64,000 nt of DNA. Origin: Hydrococcus rivularis NIES-593 (GTDB lineage: Bacteria; Cyanobacteriota; Cyanobacteriia; Cyanobacteriales; Microcystaceae). Under the pieces are notes generated by a model. That model saw only the letters and a list, made by a program, of their open reading frames with translations, was not told the DNA's origin and searched no databases. Each line of letters begins with the position of its first letter. Positions within the stretch are counted from its first letter, which is position 1. Shown piece after piece: positions 53,112 to 59,905 of the stretch. Made by a program: the position numbers and the translations under genes. Where the stretch lies: the NCBI RefSeq assembly GCF_001904635.1, contig NZ_MRCB01000007.1, positions 111,163-175,162 of the forward strand, read 5' to 3'.

Positions 53112-53816
53112 TTATGACAATTGCCAATTGCGAATTGTCAATTGCGAATTGGATTGACCTTCTACCGCTACGGTAGCAACATAATTAGTAGCAGGAGCGA
53201 TCGCATGCAAATGCCATCGGGCAGCTGCTTGCACGTCGCCGTCGATAGCGAGCAAACGCATCGGTTCGTTGGGCGCGAGAGAAACTTCTACCCGATCTAA
53301 AGAACCTGCCAACCCGTCGCCAGTCGCTTTTAAATAAGCTTCCTTTGCCGTCCAACCGCGAAAGAATGCCATTAGCCTCTCTGACTCTGGCAAAGCGTCA
53401 ATAATCGCCGATTCCCGCGCCGAAAAAAAGCGTTGGGCGATCGTTTGAGCGTCGGTTATCGGACGTATATATTCTAAATCTACGCCGATGGCGCGATCGC
53501 GCGCAAATCCATATAAAGCCAAATCTTGTGAGTGAGATAAATTAAACTGCATCCCATTAGCGCCGAAGCTTTGGGCTAATTTGGGTTTGCCGCGAGAACT
53601 ATACTCAAACTCGATCCGATTGGGTGCGATCGCCAAATAATGCCCTAAAATCCTCCTCAGCGTGCCGCGAGCAACAATATAACGATGCCGATGTTGCTGG
53701 AAATAAAATCGCTCCGCCCTAGCTTTCTCGTCTGCCGAGAGGATGTGGGCAAGTTCTTCAATCTTGTCTGCGCTCAAGTCCAGATTTACCAACCAAAGAT
53801 CGACCTTTTTTGTCAT
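53112..53816 (-). CDS. 4'-phosphopantetheinyl transferase (Sfp/HetI type)
   Basis: This 234-aa enzyme moves phosphopantetheine from CoA onto acyl- and peptidyl-carrier proteins. The motifs are RGKPKL followed by FNLSHSQDLALYGFA, the Mg-binding AIGVDLEYIRP, and RGWTAKEAYLKATGDGL. Length fits the Sfp class of bifunctional transferases that also serve fatty-acid synthase in cyanobacteria. The last 14 or so codons (about from SNSQLTIRNWQLS) are read from a heptameric repeat (53118-53152), so the natural C terminus was replaced or extended. The gene is alone; a MITE lies directly upstream. Confidence 0.93.
   Translation of the reverse strand: MTKKVDLWLVNLDLSADKIEELAHILSADEKARAERFYFQQHRHRYIVARGTLRRILGHYLAIAPNRIEFEYSSRGKPKLAQSFGANGMQFNLSHSQDLALYGFARDRAIGVDLEYIRPITDAQTIAQRFFSARESAIIDALPESERLMAFFRGWTAKEAYLKATGDGLAGSLDRVEVSLAPNEPMRLLAIDGDVQAAARWHLHAIAPATNYVATVAVEGQSNSQLTIRNWQLS
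53118..53152. repeat. Heptameric (STRR-like) repeat inside the 3' end of the Sfp-type gene
   Basis: Five seven-base units of the form CAATTGC/GAATTGT/GAATTGG run from 53118 to 53152. They belong to the same family as 3627-3705 and 27819-27905. Here they are translated as the C-terminal tail of the phosphopantetheinyl transferase. Confidence 0.75.
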
Positions 53817-53842
53817 TGGATTTTGGATTGGGGATTAAGTAA

Positions 53843-53935
53843 TACCAATTTTCAGGTTTTCGCGATCGACATTCTTCTCCCCTCTCCCTATTTGGGAGAG
53901 GGGTTGGGGGTGAGGGCGAATGAAAAATGGGATAA
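53843..53935 (+). mobile_element. MITE-like repeat family A, copy 4 (internally deleted)
   Basis: It begins TACCAATTTTCAGGTTTTCG and runs through the CTCTCCC/GGGAGAG centre to GAGGGCGAATGAAAAATGG. It lacks the same inner segment as copy 3. It lies 27 bp before the start of the Sfp-type gene and may carry part of its promoter. Confidence 0.75.
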
Positions 53936-53961
53936 GTCATCATAATTAAAGATCAAATAAT

Positions 53962-54007
53962 GTAGTGCGAGTATCTTGCTCGCGGGCGAGCGAGACGCTC
54001 ACACTAC
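53962..54007. repeat. Palindromic dispersed repeat (46 bp)
   Basis: GTAGTGCGAG (53962-53971) pairs with CTCACACTAC (53998-54007) with one mismatch; inner GCTCGC pairs with GCGAGC around GG. It would form a long hairpin. A variant with a longer centre lies at 50274-50358. Confidence 0.7.
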
Positions 54008-54070
54008 GATCTATAAAATAATTATGTTTACCTACTTAGTTAGCGGTTAATCGTCGCCCCAGTCTTCCCT

Positions 54071-54104
54071 ACTTCCGACTTCCGACTTCCGACTTCCGAC
54101 TTCC
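54071..54104. repeat. Tandem heptamer repeat (ACTTCCG)n
   Basis: Four full copies and one partial copy of ACTTCCG occupy 34 bp between the palindromic repeat and the xylanase stop codon at 54127. It is a short tandem array of the kind that varies in copy number between strains. Confidence 0.85.
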
Positions 54105-54126
54105 ATTGTCTCCCCCCGTGCCTCCG

Positions 54127-55302
54127 TCATTTGTCTGAACGCATGGGGGCGCGATCGAAAGCACGAGCCATAGCGTTCCAAGCTAATTTGGGTTGGAAGT
54201 GTTTGTCCAAGGGATGGGGGCGCAAGGGCAAACCGTCGGGGCGAGGGTGATATTCGGGCATCCAGCTATAGCGATCGCTCAATCCCCAAGTGATGATGGC
54301 AATAACGGCTGGCTCGTCGAGTACGACTGAGAGATAATCTTCATAGACTCCAGCAACGACGCGATCGCGCAACTTTACATCTGGGGGCAATCTGTGGTCT
54401 GCTACATCTAGTTCTGTAATCAAGATTTTCAAACCCAGACTGGCGACCTGACTTAGGAAATCGCGCAGTTTTTTGGGGTTAAAATCAGTCGCGTCTGCCC
54501 ACAGATGAGCTTGAATCCCTAGGGCATGGACTGGCGTTCCTTTCGATTTTAAACGCTCTAATAGCTTCAAAATAGCAATTCTCCTCGCCTCATCTCTAGG
54601 ATTGTCGTAGTCCATTCCAAAATCGTTATAGACCAAAAGCGCTTGCGGGTCAGTTTCGGCAGCGACGCGGAAGACTAGATCGAGATAATCTTCGCCTAGA
54701 AATTCCAGCCATGGCGTTTTGCGCAGACCGTCGGGTCGTCCGTCGTTGGGTTCGATCGCTTCGTTGAGTACGTCCCAGGAATGTATTTGTCCGGCGTAAT
54801 GTCCGACTACCGTTTTAATGTGCTCGACTAAAAATCCCTCGGCATTTTGACGGTTAACTGTCTCTTCAAACCAGTCGGGCAAGGAAATATGCCAGACTAG
54901 GGTATGACCGCGAAAATGCATGCCACTAGCACGAGCAAATTTAGCGACCCAATCGCTTTTAGTAAAATCAAAACTATCGGGCGTGGGGCGGATGAAATAC
55001 CATTTCAGCTCCCCCGATACGAGCATGCCACACTCTCGCGCAAAACTGGTTGCATAGTTTTTATCGGTTGACAGCGGCAAATAATCTCCTACCGCGCCGT
55101 AAATTAAGCCTTTAGCTGCCGCGCGATCGCGCAGCGGGGCATTTCCAACCGTTGTAAAGTCTCTCGACTCATATCGACTCGTATGAATCAGGTTCTTCAC
55201 GTATGTAGAGGTAGATTTTCCCGCTACTGCGATGCTCGCTCCTGCCAAGGCACCAAGACCCAAGATAAAGTTTCGCCTCGTTGCCAATCGTCTAATAGAC
55301 AT
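54127..55302 (-). CDS. Tat-exported GH10 endo-1,4-beta-xylanase
   Basis: This 391-aa protein starts with a twin-arginine signal (RRLATRRNFILGLGALAGAS), so it leaves the cell folded. The GH10 (beta/alpha)8 barrel follows. It has WYFIRPTPDSFDFTKSD, GHTLVWHISLPDWF, the acid/base Glu in WDVLNEAIEP and the nucleophile Glu in ILITELDVADHRLP. Both catalytic Glu are present and the length is normal for a single-domain enzyme. Cyanobacteria rarely degrade xylan, so it may act on its own exopolysaccharide or on algal/plant glycans. I chose ATG 55302; a TTG 9 bp upstream is also possible. It follows a damaged membrane gene. Confidence 0.92.
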   Translation of the reverse strand: MSIRRLATRRNFILGLGALAGASIAVAGKSTSTYVKNLIHTSRYESRDFTTVGNAPLRDRAAAKGLIYGAVGDYLPLSTDKNYATSFARECGMLVSGELKWYFIRPTPDSFDFTKSDWVAKFARASGMHFRGHTLVWHISLPDWFEETVNRQNAEGFLVEHIKTVVGHYAGQIHSWDVLNEAIEPNDGRPDGLRKTPWLEFLGEDYLDLVFRVAAETDPQALLVYNDFGMDYDNPRDEARRIAILKLLERLKSKGTPVHALGIQAHLWADATDFNPKKLRDFLSQVASLGLKILITELDVADHRLPPDVKLRDRVVAGVYEDYLSVVLDEPAVIAIITWGLSDRYSWMPEYHPRPDGLPLRPHPLDKHFQPKLAWNAMARAFDRAPMRSDK

Positions 55303-55402
55303 TACACTCAAGAAGATAAATAGTTATGAAGGTACTCCAGCGCTTTCTGAAACTGCCCAAGATTATTGACTCCCATGCAGACAATCAGCAAACAGGATAG
55401 CA

Positions 55403-56041
55403 CTAACGCGAGAGAACGAAACCTGGGAACCCATTAGTGACTGACATGCTCAAGGTTAGTGAAGTGGCAACTGCGTACCAGAGTATCGACAGCTTGCGGT
55501 ATTGAACGATCGCGGCAAAGAGCAGCCCGATTAACATGGTTATGGAACTCATCGGATAGCACTCTGGCGCAACAAACCCAAATATTGCCGAGGCACTGGT
55601 TCCTGCTAGGATGCTAAAGATCGCGGCATCGAGTTGACGGCAACCGATTAACCTCAACAGGACGAACAGCATGCCAATCCAAAGAGAAGCCACGCCTGCC
55701 GTGACCAAGCTCCATGCCGTATACGAATCGACACCAGATGTAATTTTTAGAAAATAAACCAGAGCGGGAGCTAGGATTGGAAACCAAGGATGTCTGACTC
55801 GCCGATAAACATCGCTTTCGGGACTGGTCACTTGAGTGAAGACAAGCGCGCTATCTCCTGCAAACCAAATATTATCCCTCTGCTCGACCGATTGAGCCAG
55901 CAGAGAACCCTGATACGAGGCAAGTCCGGCGCATAAGATCAAAACAATTGCGATCGCGAGATCGCGCCGATCGAACTTAATGGGCTGGAAGTCAAAACTC
56001 GGCTGACTCCTTTGCATCGAAGTTTTGTCAGCAATTTTCAT
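55403..56041 (-). CDS. Truncated/frameshifted polytopic membrane protein
   Basis: This frame gives 212 aa: a soluble start, then four to five membrane spans (LAIAIVLILCAGLASYQGSL, WFPILAPALVYFLKITSG, LVTAGVASLWIGMLFVLLRL, IFSILAGTSASAIFGFVAP, SITMLIGLLFAAIVQYRKLS). The arrangement resembles the N-terminal part of GT39/GT-C-like polymannosyl-transferase-type membrane proteins. It stops at TAG after FPGFVLSR. A shifted frame then continues as a hydrophobic segment (SLALVLSCLLIVCMGVNNLG) down to a TGA at 55308-55310, just before the xylanase. This looks like an old frameshift plus loss of the middle. Function not assignable. Confidence 0.55.
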   Translation of the reverse strand: MKIADKTSMQRSQPSFDFQPIKFDRRDLAIAIVLILCAGLASYQGSLLAQSVEQRDNIWFAGDSALVFTQVTSPESDVYRRVRHPWFPILAPALVYFLKITSGVDSYTAWSLVTAGVASLWIGMLFVLLRLIGCRQLDAAIFSILAGTSASAIFGFVAPECYPMSSITMLIGLLFAAIVQYRKLSILWYAVATSLTLSMSVTNGFPGFVLSR

Positions 56042-56307
56042 GATATAAATAATTACGTATACATAAAAACGTATACATTAAGAGCTATATTTTGACCAAA
56101 AAGCTAGAGTAGTTACTATAGAACAAATTGTCAAGTAAACGGCGAACAAAATACTATTTATTTTTTTTGTTAACTGTTTAAAGTTGCTCTACTATATTTT
56201 TGTTTTGTGTGCTGTTGAATTAGTAATTCGTCTGTGTCAACATATTGATTTAACCTCAATTTACCTAGAAAAATAGGTTGAGGTTTTCTCTAAAGCCATA
56301 ACCTAGA

Positions 56308-57573
56308 ATGAAATCCCTTGTCAAGGTTGCTGAAATCGGTTTCGTTATTGTTTCTCTGCTTCTTTTTACTGGAGGGATCCTTAAGGTCGTACAGTTAGCC
56401 GATGTGGATCAAAACGCTCTCTCGCCAGACGTTTCTAGTCCCATAGAGCAACTAATTTTCCTGGCAATCCAGGGAATATCGCTCTTATTAGTTCTTGGAC
56501 GCTGGAAGCTGGTTGTAAATCAGTTACTCAAAACAGACAAATTAATTTTATTCCTATTAGTTAGCCTCCTATCGCTTATTCTCCTCTCCGCTCTTTGGTC
56601 TAGATTTCCAGTCGTTACTTTGCGTCGCTGTGTCGCCCTATGGGGAACGACTATTTTTGGCATCTACTTTGCTACTCGTTATAGCTTTAAAGAGCAATTA
56701 AAGATTTTATTATATACATTTGGCTTGGCAATCTTTCTCAGTTTTTTGTTCGCGATCGCCTTGCCAAGATTCGGAATGATGAGCGGACTGCATGAAGGCG
56801 CGTGGCGAGGGATTTATCTACATAAAAATGGGCTGGGTTCTATGATGACCTTAAGTTCCATGCTATTTTTAGTTTCTCTTAAAAGCGGCAAGTCTGGACG
56901 AATCGCTAAATGGCTGGGCTTGATTTTTTCCTTTCTTTTAATATTGCTTTCAAGCTCAAAAAGTGCGCTAGTAGCTTTTGTTTGTCTGTTCGTTATTTTA
57001 CATATGTGCAGCGCTTTAAGATGGTATTACGACTTAATGATTCCTGGGTTAATCGGGGTAGTGGGAGTCGTTACCAGTATAGGAATAGGGTTGATAGATA
57101 ATTTTGATAACTTACTAAGGGCAATGGGAAAAGATCCGACCTTAACTGGTCGCACGGATATGTGGCCTTTTATCTGGGAAAGCATTCTAGCACGCCCTTG
57201 GTTAGGCTATGGATACAGCGGTTTTTGGCAAGGATTTGATAGCGACGCAGCCTACGTCTGGTACGCTCTTGGTTGGGAACCTACCCATCCTCACAATGGA
57301 CTGCTGGAATTGTTGCTAATTTTCGGCGTTATAGGAACGTCAATCTATATACTTTTGTTTCTTGCTAGCTTTGTACGCTCTCTGTTCTGGATTCGCATTA
57401 CTCGCGATGCTAGATATTTTTGGCTTTTAATATTTCTGAGCTATACAATCTTAACTAACCTAGCCGAGACAAGAGTTTTAGAATATAACAGCATTAACTG
57501 GATTTTGTATATTGCAACTATATTAGTGCAACCAGATAGTTCTGATATAGCGTTCAAAAAACATAGCGGGTAA
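56308..57573 (+). CDS. O-antigen ligase/Wzy_C-like membrane protein
   Basis: This 421-aa polytopic protein has about 10-11 membrane spans. A large loop near the C terminus contains GRTDMWPFIWESILARPWLG and EPTHPHNGLLELLLIFG, the Wzy_C (O-antigen ligase/polymerase) signature. It probably polymerises or ligates polysaccharide units to a carrier or to the cell surface, in line with the other exopolysaccharide genes in the window. There is no binding partner next to it. The start at ATG 56308 follows an AT-rich spacer of 266 bp. A hairpin lies shortly after the stop. Confidence 0.86.
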   Translation: MKSLVKVAEIGFVIVSLLLFTGGILKVVQLADVDQNALSPDVSSPIEQLIFLAIQGISLLLVLGRWKLVVNQLLKTDKLILFLLVSLLSLILLSALWSRFPVVTLRRCVALWGTTIFGIYFATRYSFKEQLKILLYTFGLAIFLSFLFAIALPRFGMMSGLHEGAWRGIYLHKNGLGSMMTLSSMLFLVSLKSGKSGRIAKWLGLIFSFLLILLSSSKSALVAFVCLFVILHMCSALRWYYDLMIPGLIGVVGVVTSIGIGLIDNFDNLLRAMGKDPTLTGRTDMWPFIWESILARPWLGYGYSGFWQGFDSDAAYVWYALGWEPTHPHNGLLELLLIFGVIGTSIYILLFLASFVRSLFWIRITRDARYFWLLIFLSYTILTNLAETRVLEYNSINWILYIATILVQPDSSDIAFKKHSG

Positions 57574-57620
57574 GCGTTGACAGATCGACCTGTAAAGTTT
57601 ACTGGAGGGCGCGCTTTCCT

Positions 57621-57650
57621 CTCCCGTTAAGCCTACGGCGGTAACGGGAG
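57621..57650 (+). promoter_or_regulatory. Perfect 9-bp hairpin in the sucC leader
   Basis: CTCCCGTTA (57621-57629) pairs with TAACGGGAG (57642-57650) around a 12-nt GC-rich loop, 51 bp before the sucC start. No T run follows, so it is not a classic terminator. The type of sequence (GCCTACGGCGGTAACGGGAG) reminds me of subterminal hairpins of IS200/IS605 elements, of which this could be a remnant. Confidence 0.4.
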
Positions 57651-57700
57651 TTCCCAGCCAGTAATTTAAGATGGGAAAATAAGGAAAAGTCCTTAAAAAA

Positions 57701-58987
57701 ATGGATTTACTCGAATATCAAGCCAAAGAATTATTTCATCAGATCGGCATTCCTATTTTGCCATCGCAAACCATCGCCGACCCCAGCGAACTAAAACGGC
57801 TGCAAATTCGCTATCCAGTCGTTCTCAAATCCCAGGTTCGAGCGGGAGGCAGAGGAAGGGCAGGTGGGATTCGCTTCGTAGAAAATACGATCGACGCGAT
57901 CGCGGCAGCGCGAACCATTTTTAATTTGCCTATTATGGGAGAATACCCCGAATTCATCCTGGCAGAAGCTCGCTACGATGCCCAACAGGAATTTTTTCTG
58001 GCCGTGTTGCTCGACTATCAGCTAAAACGCCCCGTGTTACTCGGTTCGACCAGGGGAGGAATCGATCTCGACACCTTACTGGAGCACATGCAAAAAGTCG
58101 TTATCGACGAAGACTTTTCCCCCTTCTACGCGCGGCGGTTGGCGATTAAAATGGGACTCCGAGGCGCGTTAATCCAGTCTGTCAGCGCGATTATCGAGAA
58201 GATTTACCATCTCTTTAGCGAAAAAGATTTGGATCTGGTGGAGATAAATCCGCTAGGGGTCAGTGCTGACGGGGAACTTATGGCTCTCGATGGCAAAATT
58301 ACCGTCAATGATAGTGCCATCAAACGCCATTTAGATATCGAGAGGCTGACTGTCTCGAAAAAACAGCCTTCTCAAAAGCCTTCTAGCGAATTGGAAGCGC
58401 CTTCATCTGCAATTGAGATCCCAGAACCTCGATGGCTAGATCGGATCGATGAAAAGGGAAATATCGGGATTCTCTCCAATAGCTTGGGGCTAGCCATGGC
58501 AACTTGGGATTTAATCGTTCAAGATAAAGGCAAACCCGCTTGCTGCCTAATCGTGGGCGAGGCAACCAACGGGAAATGGCTGCCCGATGGGACTTTAACT
58601 CAACAATTAGGGGAGGCAATAGAGCTGGCGTTAGAGGTAAAGGGACTCAAAGTAGTGTTAGTAAATCTGTTAGGCAGTGTCGAAGCCATAGAAATGTTAG
58701 GACAAGCGCTCGCCGATTATCTACAACCGCACATCGGACAAACCGCAGAGCGGACGAGCGAAGAGAGAGCGCCAAGAGCAACCAGCGCAGTGTCTCCAAG
58801 ACGATTGCGGAACCTTCAGTCGCGTTCGGGCAAGTCACAAGCGAACGAACCTCCTCAATTTGTCATCCGCCTTGGCGCAGGAGAGAGCGAATCGGTTAAA
58901 GAACGCCTAACCACTATGCCCGTCTTCTTGACAGATGACTTAGATGACGCGATCGCGCAGACGCTCTCCATAGCCAAATCGAAATAA
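57701..58987 (+). CDS. sucC: Succinyl-CoA ligase beta-like protein (divergent SucC)
   Basis: This 428-aa protein is an ATP-grasp subunit. The nucleotide-binding half has VVLKSQVRAGGRGRAGGIRF, DLDLVEINPLGVSADGELM and ALDGKITVND. The ligase half (GILSNSLGLAMATWDLIV) lacks the usual GGGA loop, reading CCLIVGEATNGKW instead. An extra low-complexity charged stretch (about 346-389, RTSEERAPRATSAVSPRRLR) is inserted near the C terminus. The divergent SucD subunit follows 10 bp later, so the pair is an operon. In cyanobacteria the ligase would join succinate and CoA; because both subunits are unusual, activity is doubtful. Confidence 0.85.
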   Translation: MDLLEYQAKELFHQIGIPILPSQTIADPSELKRLQIRYPVVLKSQVRAGGRGRAGGIRFVENTIDAIAAARTIFNLPIMGEYPEFILAEARYDAQQEFFLAVLLDYQLKRPVLLGSTRGGIDLDTLLEHMQKVVIDEDFSPFYARRLAIKMGLRGALIQSVSAIIEKIYHLFSEKDLDLVEINPLGVSADGELMALDGKITVNDSAIKRHLDIERLTVSKKQPSQKPSSELEAPSSAIEIPEPRWLDRIDEKGNIGILSNSLGLAMATWDLIVQDKGKPACCLIVGEATNGKWLPDGTLTQQLGEAIELALEVKGLKVVLVNLLGSVEAIEMLGQALADYLQPHIGQTAERTSEERAPRATSAVSPRRLRNLQSRSGKSQANEPPQFVIRLGAGESESVKERLTTMPVFLTDDLDDAIAQTLSIAKSK

Positions 58988-58997
58988 ACTAGAAATT

Positions 58998-59885
58998 ATG
59001 CAGTGGATGCCAGACAGTAAAGTTCTTATACAGGGAATTGCCACTCCCTTAGGGTCGCATTATGCAGCCCGAATGAAAGCCTATGGAACGAACGTTGTGG
59101 CTGGGGTTAGCGTTGGTCGAGGAGGGCAGCAGGCGAATGAGATCCCTATTTTCGATTTGGTCGAGGAAGCTATTGATGAAGTTGGAGAAATCGAGATAAG
59201 TCTTATTTTTGTTGATGCCTACGAGGTTTTAGATGCCGCTTTAGAAGCGATCGCAGCTCGAATCGAACGAATTATTATTGTGACTTGCGGCGTTCCCCCC
59301 CTAGACATGGTTTCTCTACTCTCAAAAGCACGGGCAACTAACACCTTCATTCTTGGTTCGGGCAGTCACGGACTGATTATTCCCGACAAACTCTGGTTGG
59401 GCATTTGCGAACCCCACTTTTATACGCCCGGTAATATAGGATTGATTAGTAGAATCGACAGCCTCAGCGACGAAGTTGCCTTCTGCCTTACCCAAGCCGG
59501 ACTCGGACAGTCTATTGCCGTTAGTCTGGGAACGGATGGGATTATTGGCGCGAATTTCGAGCAATGGCTGCAAATTTTGGAAGAAGACGACAGTACCGAA
59601 GCGATCGTTCTCCTGGGACAACCGGACGGCAGTACCGAAATTGCGGCGGCTAACTACATTGCTTCTGCCATTAAAAAACCTGTCATTGCCTACATTGCCG
59701 GACTTCAGGCTCCAGTAGAAAGAAGCTTTGGCGATGCAACGACAATTGTTGCTACTCAGCTCTCTCAAGCTTCTCGAGCAACTAGCGCCGAGAAACAAAC
59801 CATTGCCGCTCTCAAACAAGCGAAAGTTAATATCGCTAAACGCCCTTCTGAAATTCCAAAACTGGTGCAAACAATCCTTAAGTAA
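58998..59885 (+). CDS. sucD: Succinyl-CoA ligase alpha-like protein with catalytic His replaced
   Basis: This 295-aa protein is the CoA-binding subunit partner of the preceding gene. It has KVLIQGIATPLGSHYAARMK, then AGVSVGRGGQQANEIPIFDL, then IIVTCGVPPLDMV, and PVIAYIAGLQAPVERSFGDA. In SucD the phospho-His lies in the RMGHAGA loop; here the codon at 59733-59735 is GAT, Asp246. The NSPG loop is also changed (GSGSHGLIIPDK). Phosphoryl transfer by the classical route should be impossible. The two subunits have diverged together, suggesting a changed function, not simple decay: the frame is intact and uses normal codons. Confidence 0.85.
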   Translation: MQWMPDSKVLIQGIATPLGSHYAARMKAYGTNVVAGVSVGRGGQQANEIPIFDLVEEAIDEVGEIEISLIFVDAYEVLDAALEAIAARIERIIIVTCGVPPLDMVSLLSKARATNTFILGSGSHGLIIPDKLWLGICEPHFYTPGNIGLISRIDSLSDEVAFCLTQAGLGQSIAVSLGTDGIIGANFEQWLQILEEDDSTEAIVLLGQPDGSTEIAAANYIASAIKKPVIAYIAGLQAPVERSFGDATTIVATQLSQASRATSAEKQTIAALKQAKVNIAKRPSEIPKLVQTILK

Positions 59886-59905
59886 AATCAAAAGCCTGCA
59901 AGCAA

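Noticed and set aside
54071..54104. CRISPR array
   Set aside because: The units are 7 bp with no spacers; this is a simple tandem repeat.
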